Source: Leclercia adecarboxylata (GTDB lineage: Bacteria > Pseudomonadota > Gammaproteobacteria > Enterobacterales > Enterobacteriaceae). Taken from it: DNA of 64,000 nucleotides. The stretch lies in NCBI GenBank assembly GCA_002360945.1, contig DERO01000006.1, positions 1-64,000 on the forward strand. Reading direction: 5' to 3'. The stretch's first letter is position 1. Every line of letters begins with the position of its first letter. The notes under the pieces are model-generated. The model had not been told where the DNA came from and made no database searches. It worked only from the letters and a program-made list of their open reading frames with translations. The position numbers and the translations under genes were made by a program. Below are positions 28,862 to 37,900 of this stretch, piece by piece.

Positions 28862-29526
28862 GACTGAAAATCGGCCTTGCGCTGATATTGCTGGTAAGCG
28901 GTTGCCACGCTTCGGAACCGCAGACACCTGAAGACACAGGTACCATGCCTTATGGCAAATGGGGCTTTGCGTTTTTTACGCCTCATGCCCTCCCCGCCGT
29001 GGTGACGTACGCTGCCATCATTGACAGCGGTAATGTGGTCTCGAAGTTTCGGACGCTGGATAGTACTTTGAATGACAGAGATACCGTGCAGTCCTGGAGT
29101 AACACCACGCCTAACGGCGGTATTATTTTCAACAAAGCTCGCCATCCGCCTGTCTCAATGGTGTTCTGCTGGGATGCGGTCATAGATAAAAAGACGTATG
29201 AAACGCAGATCATCTTTAAATCGTCGTTGCGTGAAACTATGTTGACCTCGACTGGCACAGACCGTTACGGCAAGACCGCCTGGTATAAAACGCTGTTGTT
29301 TGGTCTGGCACCGGAAGGCAAGGTGAAAATCTGGCTTCAGGACAGTGCCGGAGGGAAAAATACTCCACTGGAGCCGAAACGAATCGCAACGCTTTCAGGC
29401 GATAAGCTGGATATTTGCAAGAAAATCCCCACCCGCATTGACTTTAATTACAGCATTCCAGATGGATATGATCAGTTCATAAAGGATTTTATCAAAGGTA
29501 AAGCCTACCCTTACGGCAACTGGTAA
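28858..29526 (+). CDS. DUF2931-type lipoprotein, likely immunity protein (copy 1)
   Basis: A 222-residue lipoprotein: the signal peptide LALILLVSGC gives a lipobox with Cys16. Conserved GKWGFAFFTPHALPAVVTYAAIIDS and TAWYKTLLFGLAPEG segments fit the DUF2931 family, members of which often follow type VI lipase effectors. The start overlaps the effector stop by 4 bp (ATGA), so it is translated with it. Inferred role: periplasmic immunity against the phospholipase encoded just upstream. A second copy follows 59 bp later. No enzymatic motif was seen. Confidence 0.75.
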   Translation: MRLKIGLALILLVSGCHASEPQTPEDTGTMPYGKWGFAFFTPHALPAVVTYAAIIDSGNVVSKFRTLDSTLNDRDTVQSWSNTTPNGGIIFNKARHPPVSMVFCWDAVIDKKTYETQIIFKSSLRETMLTSTGTDRYGKTAWYKTLLFGLAPEGKVKIWLQDSAGGKNTPLEPKRIATLSGDKLDICKKIPTRIDFNYSIPDGYDQFIKDFIKGKAYPYGNW

Positions 29527-29585
29527 GGGTCATTAAGGCCATTGCAACTCTGCTGGAGGCCTTTCCAACATGGATGGGAAAAAAT

Positions 29586-30239
29586 ATGAGACTGAACATC
29601 GCCCTTGCGCTGGCGTTGTTGGTAGGCGGATGCCATGCCTCACAACCGCAAACCCCGGAAGAAACAGGCACCATGCCTTACGGCAAATGGGGCTTTGCAT
29701 TTTTTACGCCTCATGCCCCCCCCGCCGTGGTGACGTATGCTGCCATTATTGACAGCGGTAATGTGGTCTCGAAGTTTCGGGCGTTGGACAGTACGCAGGC
29801 TGATCCTAATGTTGTTGGCACATGGCGCGACAATACCAATAGCGGGTCTATTTATTTCAACAAGGTCCGCCATCCGCCCGTTTCTATGGTGTTCTGCTGG
29901 GATTCGATCATAGATAAAACGACCTATGAAACGCAGATCATCTTTAAATCGTCGTTACGTGAAACCATGCTGACCCCGACTGGTACAGACCGTTACGGTA
30001 AGACCGCCTGGTATAAAACGCTGTTGTTTGGTCTGGCACCGGAAGGCAAGGTGAAAATCTGGCTTCAGGACAGCGCCGGAGGAAAAAATACACTACTGGA
30101 GCCAAAACGAATCGCTACGCTTTCAGGCGATAAGCTGGATATCTGTAAGGGAATAACTCAGCATCCCAACGGTTATGTTTATTACGGTGAAACACCTGAA
30201 TTTATCAAAGGTAAAACCTACCCCTATGGCAACTGGTAA
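29586..30239 (+). CDS. DUF2931-type lipoprotein, likely immunity protein (copy 2)
   Basis: A 217-residue tandem paralogue of the preceding gene, with lipobox LVGGC. Most of the chain is nearly identical to copy 1 (for example the block from ETQIIFKSSLRETML through KRIATLSGDKLDIC), but a patch near residues 70-88 and the C-terminal 30 residues differ. ATG 29586 is chosen by alignment with copy 1; an in-frame ATG at 29574 is part of the duplicated junction (see finding). The divergent patches may reflect different effector specificities, as seen in tandem immunity arrays. Role inferred only. Confidence 0.72.
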   Translation: MRLNIALALALLVGGCHASQPQTPEETGTMPYGKWGFAFFTPHAPPAVVTYAAIIDSGNVVSKFRALDSTQADPNVVGTWRDNTNSGSIYFNKVRHPPVSMVFCWDSIIDKTTYETQIIFKSSLRETMLTPTGTDRYGKTAWYKTLLFGLAPEGKVKIWLQDSAGGKNTLLEPKRIATLSGDKLDICKGITQHPNGYVYYGETPEFIKGKTYPYGNW

Positions 30240-30305
30240 TTGTCAGAGAACTCGGCAGGCCCATCGGCTGGCGGGATCTATTATCAGAGAAGAAGCGGTA
30301 TGGAA

Positions 30306-30418
30306 ATGAACGGAATAACCACCGCAGTCGCATGCTCCCTCATTATATAAACATCGTCGGGCCGATAAACGGCACCAACCTGTAGGCCGGGCAAGCGCAT
30401 GCGCCGCCCGGCGCTACA
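30306..30418. repeat. Fragment of dispersed repeat plus REP unit
   Basis: Positions 30306-30338 match the right end of the 8311-8600 element (gaacggaat...cagtcgcatg). A REP unit tgtaggccgggcaagcgcat...gccgcccggcgctac follows near 30378-30417, just after the yddG stop on the opposite strand. Confidence 0.6.
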
Positions 30419-30437
30419 GACCGCACAGCCCGAAACC

Positions 30438-31328
30438 TCAGGCAGCTCCAGAGCGAGTGGCATACCAACACAACAACGACCCTGCGCACACCATCATCGC
30501 CCCCTGCCAGAAGCTGAACGACAGGGGGGCATTCAGCAGCACCGCCGCCAGCGCCGAGGAGAGCACCGGGGTAAAATAGGAAGCTGCCGCCAGCAGCGTC
30601 ACGTTGCCGTGCAGAATGCCGGTGTTCCACGCCGCATAGCCAAACCCCAGCGCCACACCGCACATCAGCAGTTTGATCACCACCGGCACGCTGAACACCA
30701 TCTCCGGCTGATCGCTGAAGGCATATTTCACCCACAGGGTCAGGGCCGTCAGCAGCACAAACAGCGTAATGCCGTTCTGGCCTTTGGCATATTTGCTGGT
30801 TACGGTGCAGTAGGCCGCCCAGATAAAGGCCCCGACAAAGGCCAGGCCATAACTCAATGGGTTCGAGACGATATTGCGGGCAATCTCCGCCGGATTGAGC
30901 CCATTTTCGCCGCCTAATACCCAACTGACGCCCAGCAGGGAGATAATCATCCCCGGAATCACCCACAGGGTTGAGCGCTGGCGGTTAAACAGAATGGCAA
31001 ACACGATGGTCAGGCTCGGCCAGAGGTAGTTCACCATCCCCACCTCAATCGCCTGGTGGCGGGTAGAGGCATAGCCTAACGACAGCGCCAGACAGATTTC
31101 ATAGCTGACAAACAGCACGCTGCCGGCCATCAGATAGCGCGGTGAGAAGCGCCGCAAATTGGGAAACCCGACCGTGACCAGGCACAGTAGACCGCTGAGC
31201 GTGTAGATCATCGCCGCGCCGCCTACCGGGCCCAGCCCCTCGCTGACGCTGCGGATCAGGCCCACCATCGTGCTCCAGAGCACAATTGCGGCCAGCCCGA
31301 TCAGGGTGGCTCTTTTTCTGTCCATCAT
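30438..31328 (-). CDS. yddG: Aromatic amino acid exporter YddG (EamA/DMT family)
   Basis: A 296-residue inner-membrane exporter with ten hydrophobic segments in two EamA repeats. The N-terminal RATLIGLAAIVLWSTMVGLIRSVSEGLGPVGGAAMIY and the RHQAIEVGMVNYLWPSLTIVFAILFNR segment match E. coli YddG, which exports phenylalanine, tyrosine, tryptophan and methyl viologen. Divergent from fdnG as in E. coli. ATG at 31328; a second ATG follows directly. Confidence 0.93.
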   Translation of the reverse strand: MMDRKRATLIGLAAIVLWSTMVGLIRSVSEGLGPVGGAAMIYTLSGLLCLVTVGFPNLRRFSPRYLMAGSVLFVSYEICLALSLGYASTRHQAIEVGMVNYLWPSLTIVFAILFNRQRSTLWVIPGMIISLLGVSWVLGGENGLNPAEIARNIVSNPLSYGLAFVGAFIWAAYCTVTSKYAKGQNGITLFVLLTALTLWVKYAFSDQPEMVFSVPVVIKLLMCGVALGFGYAAWNTGILHGNVTLLAAASYFTPVLSSALAAVLLNAPLSFSFWQGAMMVCAGSLLCWYATRSGAA

Positions 31329-31407
31329 TTTTCCATTGCCATGACATTTTCTGGGGCAAATTTATAGCACTGTTTCAGTACCTTCCGCGAATGAATCTCC
31401 CCACAGC

Positions 31408-31423
31408 TACTCCCTTAGCAGTA
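31408..31423. promoter_or_regulatory. Candidate NarL/NarP 7-2-7 site for fdnG
   Basis: Reads TACTCCC-TT-AGCAGTA: two heptamers in inverted orientation with a 2-bp spacer, the arrangement preferred by NarL/NarP. The right arm (TACTGCT on the other strand) fits TACYNMT fully; the left differs at its last base. It lies 125-140 bp upstream of fdnG, the position expected for nitrate induction of fdn. Confidence 0.6.
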
Positions 31424-31470
31424 ATAAAACGGCTCACCGCTGACTATTAAGAGGGCGAAAATTTGCGTTC

Positions 31471-31484
31471 TTGATTTGCCGCAA
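31471..31484. promoter_or_regulatory. Candidate FNR site for fdnG
   Basis: TTGATTTGCCGCAA has a perfect left FNR half site TTGAT and a partial right half (CGCAA for ATCAA). It lies between the NarL-like site and the fdnG start, as in E. coli, where FNR activates fdnGHI anaerobically. Confidence 0.5.
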
Positions 31485-31547
31485 AAAAAACAGGGGCTTT
31501 GCTGTTAGTTTTCCGCCGGAATTCTCAATGTTCTAACGAGGACAGCA

Positions 31548-34500
31548 ATGGACGTCAGCCGCAGACAGTTTTTTAAAATCTGCGCGGGCGGTATGGCCGG
31601 TACGACAGTCGCTGCTTTAGGGTTCGCCCCCAAAATGGCGCTGGCTCAGGCGCGCAACTATAAGTTGCTGCGCGCGAAAGAGATCCGTAACACCTGCACA
31701 TACTGCTCCGTGGGATGCGGGCTATTGATGTATAGCCTGGGTGATGGCGCGAAGAACGCCAAAGAGTCGATTTATCATATTGAAGGCGATGCGGATCATC
31801 CGGTCAGCCGTGGGGCGTTATGCCCGAAAGGGGCGGGCCTGCTGGACTATGTCCACAGCGACAACCGCCTGCGTTACCCGGAATACCGCGCGCCGGGCTC
31901 CGACAAATGGCAGCGCATCTCCTGGGATGACGCCTTTACCCGCATCGCGAAGCTGATGAAGGCCGACCGCGACGCCAACTTCGTCGAGACCAACGAGCAG
32001 GGCGTGACGGTGAACCGCTGGCTCTCCACCGGGATGCTGTGTGCCTCGGCGGCAAGTAATGAAACTGGCATGCTGACGCAAAAATTTGTGCGCTCCCTCG
32101 GCATGCTGGCGGTAGACAACCAGGCGCGCGTCTGACACGGACCAACGGTAGCAAGTCTTGCTCCAACATTTGGTCGCGGTGCGATGACCAACCACTGGGT
32201 TGATATCAAAAACGCTAACGTCGTGATGGTGATGGGCGGTAACGCCGCTGAAGCCCATCCGGTGGGATTCCGCTGGGCGATGGAAGCGAAAAACAATAAC
32301 GATGCGACGCTGATCGTCGTCGATCCGCGCTTTACGCGCACGGCATCGGTGGCGGATATCTATGCGCCAATCCGCTCCGGCACGGACATTACGTTCCTCT
32401 CCGGCGTGCTGCTGTACCTGATCGAAAACAACAAAATTAACGCCGGGTACGTTAAGCATTACACCAACGCCAGTCTGCTGGTGCGGGAAGATTTTGCCTT
32501 TGAAGACGGGCTGTTCAGCGGCTATGACGCCGAAAAACGCCAGTACGATAAGTCCTCCTGGAACTATCAGTTCGACGAAAACGGCTATGCCAGACGCGAT
32601 GAAACCCTGACCGACCCGCGCTGCGTGTGGAACCTGCTGAAACAGCACGTCTCCCGCTATACGCCGGAGGTGGTGGAGAACATCTGCGGCACGCCAAAAG
32701 CCGATTTCCTGAAAGTGTGTGAAGTGCTGGCCTCTACCAGCGCTGCGGACAGAACCACCACCTTCTTGTACGCGCTGGGCTGGACGCAGCATACCGTCGG
32801 GGCGCAGAACATCCGCACCATGGCGATGATCCAGCTCCTGCTCGGCAATATGGGTATGGCCGGTGGCGGGGTTAACGCCCTGCGCGGACACTCCAACATC
32901 CAGGGCCTGACCGATCTCGGCCTGCTGTCGACCAGCCTGACCGGCTACCTGACGCTGCCGTCCGAGAAACAGACCGACCTGCAGAGCTACATGGCGGCGA
33001 ACACGCCAAAAGCGACGCTGCCGGACCAGGTGAACTACTGGAGCAACTATCCGAAGTTCTTCGTCAGCCTGATGAAATCCTTCTACGGCGATGCGGCGCA
33101 GAAGGAGAACGACTGGGGCTTCAACTGGCTACCGAAATGGGATCAGTCCTACGACGTCATCAAGTATTTCAACATGATGTCGAAGGGCAAGGTCACGGGA
33201 TACATCTGCCAGGGCTTTAACCCGGTGGCGTCGTTCCCGGATAAGAACAAGATCGTCGCCAGCCTCAGCAAGCTGAAGTACATGGTGGTGATCGACCCGC
33301 TGGTGACCGAAACCTCGACCTTCTGGCAGAACCACGGCGAAATGAATGACGTGGATAGCGCCTCGATTCAGACCGAGGTCTTCCGTCTGCCGTCGACCTG
33401 CTTCGCCGAAGAGGACGGCTCCATCGCCAACTCCGGTCGCTGGCTGCAGTGGCACTGGAAGGGGCAGGATGCACCGGGTGAAGCGCGCAACGACGGCGAG
33501 ATCCTGGCCGGGATTTACCATCGCCTGCGCGAAATGTATCGCACCGAAGGCGGCAAGGGCGTAGAGCCGCTGCTGCGCATGAGCTGGGATTACAAACAGC
33601 CGGACCATCCGGAATCGGAAGAGGTGGCGAAAGAGAACAACGGCTACGCACTGGCGGATCTCTATGACGCCAACGGCGTGCTCATCGCGAAGAAAGGCCA
33701 GCTGCTGAGCAGCTTCGCCCAGCTGCGTGATGACGGTACGACGGCGTCGTCGTGCTGGATCTACACCGGGAGCTGGACCGAGCAGGGCAACCAGATGGCC
33801 AACCGCGATAATGCCGACCCGTCCGGGCTGGGCAATACGCTGGGCTGGGCCTGGGCGTGGCCGCTCAACCGCCGCGTGCTCTACAACCGCGCCTCGGCGG
33901 ACATTAACGGCAAGCCGTGGGATCCGAAACGGATGCTGATCCAGTGGAACGGCACGAAGTGGACCGGGAACGATATTCCCGACTACAACACCGCCGCGCC
34001 GGGCAGCAACACCGGGCCGTTTATCATGCAGCCGGAAGGGCTGGGACGTCTGTTTGCTATCGACAAGCTGGCGGAAGGGCCGTTCCCGGAACACTACGAG
34101 CCAATGGAAACGCCGCTCGGCACCAACCCGCTGCACCCGAACGTGGTCTCCAGTCCGGTGGTGCGCGTCTACGACGAAGATGCCGTGCGGATGGGCAAGA
34201 AAGACAAGTTCCCGTACGTTGGCACCACCTATCGCCTGACCGAGCATTTCCACACCTGGACCAAGCATGCGCGACTGAATTCCATCGCCCAGCCGGAACA
34301 GTTTGTCGAGATCAGCGAGACCCTGGCCCAGGCCAAAGGCATTGCCAACGGCGATCGCGTCAAGGTCAGCAGCCAGCGCGGGTTTATTCGCGCCGTGGCG
34401 GTGGTCACACGTCGTCTGCAGGCCCTGAACGTTCACGGTCAGCAGGTGGAAACCGTCGGGATCCCGCTGCACTGGGGCTTTGAAGGGGTGGCGAAGAAGG

Positions 34501-34595
34501 GTTATATCGCCAACACCCTGACGCCTGCGGTAGGGGATTCCAACTCGCAAACGCCGGAGTACAAGGCGTTTCTGGTCAACATCGAGAAAGCGTAA
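31548..34595 (+). CDS. fdnG: Formate dehydrogenase-N alpha subunit (selenoprotein)
   Basis: Periplasmic catalytic subunit oxidising formate to CO2, holding bis-MGD molybdenum, selenocysteine and a [4Fe-4S] cluster. A Tat signal with SRRQFFK lies at residues 4-10. The cluster motif [13 protein letters not shown] is near 48-60. The frame is interrupted at codon 196 (32133-32135) by TGA within VUHGPT, the selenocysteine codon; decoding it gives 1015 aa, exactly the E. coli FdnG length. A bacterial SECIS hairpin follows at once. ATG 31548 behind CGAGGACAGCA. First gene of fdnGHI. An automatic annotation may split it at 32135. Confidence 0.96.
32133..32170 (+). promoter_or_regulatory. Selenocysteine codon and SECIS hairpin in fdnG
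   Basis: TGA at 32133-32135 is followed after 14 nt by AGCAA-GTC-TTGCT (32150-32162), a perfect 5-bp stem flanked by GG and CC that can extend it. A GU in the apical loop is needed for SelB binding. The distance and form match E. coli formate dehydrogenase SECIS elements. Confidence 0.88.
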
Positions 34596-34606
34596 GGAGC
34601 GAAGTT

Positions 34607-35491
34607 ATGTCGATGGAAACACAAGACGTCATCAAACGCTCCGCCACCAACGGCTTTACCCCCGCGCCTCGTGCGCGGGATTACAAAGCGGAAGTGGCTA
34701 AGCTTATCGATGTCTCCTCCTGCGTGGGCTGCAAAGCCTGCCAGGTGGCCTGTTCCGAGTGGAATGATATCCGCGACGAGGTGGGGCACTGCGTCGGGGT
34801 TTACGATAACCCGGCGGATCTGAGCGCCAAATCCTGGACGGTGATGCGCTTTAGCGAAACCGAGCAGAACGGCAAGCTGGAGTGGCTGATCCGTAAAGAC
34901 GGCTGTATGCACTGCGAGGATCCGGGCTGCCTGAAGGCCTGCCCGTCCGCCGGGGCGATTATTCAGTACGCCAACGGCATCGTCGATTTTCAGCAGGATA
35001 ACTGCATCGGCTGTGGGTACTGCATCGCCGGGTGTCCGTTCAACGTGCCGCGCCTCAATAAAGAAGATAACCGGGTCTACAAATGCACCCTGTGCGTGGA
35101 CCGCGTCAGCGTCGGTCAGGAGCCGGCCTGCGTGAAAACCTGCCCGACCGGGGCCATTCACTTTGGCACCAAGAAGGAGATGCTGGACGTGGCCCAGCAG
35201 CGGGTCGATAAGCTGAAGGCGCGCGGCTATGCCAACGCAGGCGTTTACAACCCGCAAGGCGTGGGTGGGACGCACGTGATGTATGTGCTGCACCATCTCG
35301 ACCAGCCGGAGCTGTATCATAATCTGCCGAAAGATCCGGCGATCGATACCTCCATCAACCTGTGGAAAGGGGCCCTTAAACCGCTCGCCGTGGCGGGCTT
35401 TATCGCCACCTTTGCCGGGTTGATTTATCACTACGTGGGGATCGGGCCGAACAAAGAGGTGGATGACGATGAGGAGGAGCACCATGAGTAA
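34607..35491 (+). CDS. fdnH: Formate dehydrogenase-N beta subunit
   Basis: A 294-residue iron-sulfur subunit, same length as E. coli FdnH, passing electrons from FdnG to FdnI. Four cysteine groups for [4Fe-4S] clusters are visible: [14 protein letters not shown] near residue 40, [14 protein letters not shown] near 100, [16 protein letters not shown] near 133 and [21 protein letters not shown] near 160. A single membrane anchor ([24 protein letters not shown]) is near the C-terminus, which lies toward the periplasm-facing enzyme. Starts 11 bp after fdnG with AAGGAG upstream; overlaps fdnI by 8 bp. Confidence 0.95.
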   Translation: MSMETQDVIKRSATNGFTPAPRARDYKAEVAKLIDVSSCVGCKACQVACSEWNDIRDEVGHCVGVYDNPADLSAKSWTVMRFSETEQNGKLEWLIRKDGCMHCEDPGCLKACPSAGAIIQYANGIVDFQQDNCIGCGYCIAGCPFNVPRLNKEDNRVYKCTLCVDRVSVGQEPACVKTCPTGAIHFGTKKEMLDVAQQRVDKLKARGYANAGVYNPQGVGGTHVMYVLHHLDQPELYHNLPKDPAIDTSINLWKGALKPLAVAGFIATFAGLIYHYVGIGPNKEVDDDEEEHHE

Positions 35492-36140
35492 GTCAAAGAT
35501 GATCGTGCGCACGAAGTTTGTCGACCGCGCCTGTCACTGGACGGTGGTGATCTGCTTCTTCCTCGTGGCGGTATCGGGGATTTCGTTCTTCTTCCCGACG
35601 CTGCAGTGGCTGACCGAGACCTTCGGTACGCCGCAGATGGGGCGCATTCTGCATCCCTTCTTTGGAGTGCTGATTTTCGTGGTGCTGATGTTTATGTTCG
35701 TGCGTTTCGTGCATCACAACATCCCGGACAAGCAGGATATTCCCTGGCTGAAGGGAATTGTTGAAGTGCTGAAAGGTAACGAGCATAAAGTCGCGAAAGT
35801 GGGTAAGTACAACGCCGGACAGAAGATGATGTTCTGGACCATCATGAGCATGATTTTTGTGCTGCTGGTGACCGGGGTGATTATCTGGCGTCCGTATTTT
35901 GCCCACTATTTCCCGATGCAGGTGGTGCGCTATAGCCTGCTGATCCACGCCACCTCGGCTATTATTTTGATCCACGCCATTCTGATCCATATGTATATGG
36001 CGTTCTGGGTAAAAGGCTCGATTAAAGGCATGATCGAAGGCAAGGTGAGCCGCCGCTGGGCGCAGAAACACCACCCGCGCTGGTATCGGGATGTGGAGCG
36101 TCTGGAAGCGCAGAAAGAGAGTCGTGAAGGGATGAAGTAA
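35484..36140 (+). CDS. fdnI: Formate dehydrogenase-N gamma subunit, cytochrome b556
   Basis: A 218-residue membrane subunit with four hydrophobic segments that carries two b haems and reduces menaquinone. Haem ligand histidines are expected in [14 protein letters not shown] and the [24 protein letters not shown] segment. The start ATG 35484 ([12 protein letters not shown]) matches E. coli FdnI (217 aa); an upstream in-frame ATG lies inside fdnH. It completes the proton-motive formate-nitrate loop with the nitrate reductase also encoded in this window. Confidence 0.95.
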   Translation: MSKSKMIVRTKFVDRACHWTVVICFFLVAVSGISFFFPTLQWLTETFGTPQMGRILHPFFGVLIFVVLMFMFVRFVHHNIPDKQDIPWLKGIVEVLKGNEHKVAKVGKYNAGQKMMFWTIMSMIFVLLVTGVIIWRPYFAHYFPMQVVRYSLLIHATSAIILIHAILIHMYMAFWVKGSIKGMIEGKVSRRWAQKHHPRWYRDVERLEAQKESREGMK

Positions 36141-36146
36141 CTGCCC

Positions 36147-36178
36147 CCCGCTCCGGACGGTGTTTCGGAGCGGGTTTT
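36147..36178 (+). terminator. Rho-independent terminator of fdnGHI
   Basis: CCCGCTCCG (36147-36155) pairs perfectly with CGGAGCGGG (36166-36174), followed by TTTT. It begins 7 bp after the fdnI stop and just before the convergent ccdB. Confidence 0.85.
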
Positions 36179-36185
36179 GGGGAGG

Positions 36186-36509
36186 TCAGGTATTGGTTAT
36201 TAGCGAGTCAATGGCACCCACGACATCCTGGCGCGTATTACGCAAATTACAAATTAAATCCCTGCTGTTAATTTTTCTGTTATTAACGTTCGTCACCATA
36301 GGTGAAAATATTAATAAACTTTCGAAATCAATATTGATGCGCGGTGCAAGGTGTTCATGCCAGAGTGGAAACTTACGCGCCCGTATTAAAGGAACGATGA
36401 CGCGTGTTTCCAGATCGTCATAACAATCATGTTGAATAATCATATAGTAGGGTAGTTCTTTATTGGTCAAAATAGACGAATTACGATAAACGTTAAATTG
36501 TTTTAGCAT
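36186..36509 (-). CDS. ccdB: CcdB-family toxin
   Basis: A 107-residue protein resembling the DNA gyrase poison CcdB (101 aa in plasmid F). Comparable features are the N-terminal QFNVYRNSS, the YYMIIQHDCYDDLETRVIVPLIRA strand region and LAPRINID followed by MVTN. CcdB traps gyrase on cleaved DNA. CcdB normally ends in a Trp-Gly-Ile needed for toxicity; here the end is SLITNT, so activity against gyrase is uncertain. Its start overlaps the ccdA stop by one base (TAATG), the usual antitoxin-first order. Less GC-rich than the neighbours, suggesting acquisition. Confidence 0.75.
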   Translation of the reverse strand: MLKQFNVYRNSSILTNKELPYYMIIQHDCYDDLETRVIVPLIRARKFPLWHEHLAPRINIDFESLLIFSPMVTNVNNRKINSRDLICNLRNTRQDVVGAIDSLITNT

Positions 36510-36697
36510 TATATCACCCTAAAAAATTCATCATCGGTAAGGGTTCCATATTTAGCGACGAACTCATTCATAGCCTTCATGAATTCCTTATCGCGTTTGC
36601 GCTGCTCGATGCGTTCCTCTGCCGTTAATACGGGGCGTGGTGCGACGCCAGTTAAATGATCCTTACCTGCGCTCTTTTCTTTGATACTTGTTTTCAT
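36509..36697 (-). CDS. ccdA: CcdA-family antitoxin
   Basis: A 62-residue antitoxin partner. The C-terminal RIEQRKRDKEFMKAMNEFVAKYGTLTDDEFFRVI resembles the toxin-binding tail of CcdA (72 aa in F). The start ATG 36697 has AGGAG 9 nt upstream and is preferred over an ATG at 36733. The N-terminal DNA-binding ribbon-helix-helix part appears shortened. Located between the fdn terminator and ppk2, a chromosomal toxin-antitoxin module without visible mobile-element borders. Confidence 0.72.
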   Translation of the reverse strand: MKTSIKEKSAGKDHLTGVAPRPVLTAEERIEQRKRDKEFMKAMNEFVAKYGTLTDDEFFRVI

Positions 36698-36874
36698 TGG
36701 TTGATTCTCCTGTATTGGTAAGCCCATTATCAATCGCCAATAATAAAAAACAATACCGTTCCCCCTGGTAATTCAGGATTTGCGAGCACGATTCCAGACA
36801 AAAGCAAGAGAGTGAAAACAGGCGGAGTTATTGCGAATTACCCTCCCGATAAATAACCAGGAGGGCAATTATCG

Positions 36875-37699
36875 TCAGAATTTCTCATCAATATAACGGA
36901 ACGGATAAGCGGTCGGTTTAACTTTGCCGATTTTACGTTTCGGTAATTTCACCTCTTCTTCCGGCAGATCTTTGTAGGGAATTTGCGTCAGCAGGTGAGA
37001 AATAATATTCAGCCGCACGCGCTTTTTATCCTCGGAGCGGGCGACAAACCACGGGGCCCAGGCGGTATCGGTTGCCGCAAACATCGCATCGCGCGCCTCG
37101 GTGTACTCATCCCAGCGGTTGAAGGATTTGACGTCCATCGGGGAGAGCTTCCAGGTTTTGCGCCCATCGTTGATGCGGTCGCGCAGTCGGCGCTCCTGCT
37201 CTTTCGGCGTCACCTCCAGCCAGTATTTGATCAGAATTATGCCGGCATCGACCATCGCTTTTTCGATGATAGGCGCACCGTCGAGAAACTTCTCAACCTG
37301 CTCCTCGGTACAAAATCCCATTACGCGCTCTACGCCCGCGCGGTTGTACCAGCTGCGGTCGAAAATCACGATTTCACCCGCTGAAGGCAGATGCGGCACA
37401 TAGCGCTGGAAGTAGAGCTGGCTTTTCTCTTTCTCGGTCGGGGCGGGCAGCGCCACCACCCGGAAGACGCGCGGGCTGACGCGTTCGGTCAGGGCCTTAA
37501 TGGTTCCCCCTTTACCGGCGCCGTCGCGTCCTTCAAAAACCACGCACACCTTCAGGCCCTTACTCACCACCCAGCGCTGCAGCTTGACCAGCTCCACGTG
37601 CAGGCGATGCAGCTCTTGTTCGTACTCCTTACGCTTAAGCGGGAGGGGGGGCGCGATCTTCGCAACGGGTTTCGTTTTCTTCTTATCTTTATCTGCCAT
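36875..37699 (-). CDS. ppk2: Polyphosphate kinase 2
   Basis: A 274-residue PPK2-family enzyme, which uses polyphosphate to phosphorylate nucleotides (ADP/GDP to ATP/GTP) or makes polyphosphate in reverse. Walker A GRDGAGKGG near residue 62, Walker B-like IVIFDRSWYNRAGVERVMGFC near 115 and the lid residues RRLRDRINDGRKTWKLSPMD near 180 match the class I PPK2 pattern. ATG 37699 with AAAGGAA upstream is chosen; a 50-residue in-frame extension lacks family resemblance. An 18-bp near-perfect palindrome lies 42-59 bp upstream. Confidence 0.88.
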   Translation of the reverse strand: MADKDKKKTKPVAKIAPPLPLKRKEYEQELHRLHVELVKLQRWVVSKGLKVCVVFEGRDGAGKGGTIKALTERVSPRVFRVVALPAPTEKEKSQLYFQRYVPHLPSAGEIVIFDRSWYNRAGVERVMGFCTEEQVEKFLDGAPIIEKAMVDAGIILIKYWLEVTPKEQERRLRDRINDGRKTWKLSPMDVKSFNRWDEYTEARDAMFAATDTAWAPWFVARSEDKKRVRLNIISHLLTQIPYKDLPEEEVKLPKRKIGKVKPTAYPFRYIDEKF

Positions 37700-37740
37700 G
37701 ATGCGTTCCTTTACGGGGAGTCTGACGGTACGGTGAGACA

Positions 37741-37758
37741 TAACACTTTGAAGTGTAA
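37741..37758. promoter_or_regulatory. Palindrome in ppk2-araJ divergent promoter region
   Basis: TAACACTTTGAAGTGTAA: arms ACACTT/AAGTGT around TG, extended by A/T at the edges. Located 42 bp upstream of ppk2 and 143 bp upstream of araJ. Could be an operator or a small hairpin; no assigned regulator. Confidence 0.4.
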
Positions 37759-37900
37759 TCAGGGCTGAGCAGGTTGGCGGAAAATATTCACAGCCCACCC
37801 GAATTGATGGAGGAATCGGCCAGCGGCGCGATTTGAACTGGCTCACCATACAAGATTGGTCGATAATGGCTGTTGCAATTTTTTAACAACTGGTTGTGGT

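Noticed and set aside
32133..32135. In-frame stop in fdnG, first read as a nonsense mutation
   Set aside because: Position 196, the flanking VUHGPT and the SECIS hairpin show it is the selenocysteine codon.
36846..36872. CCCTCC-N14-GGAGGG stem between ccdA and ppk2 as terminator
   Set aside because: Long loop and no clear T-run after it on the ppk2 strand.
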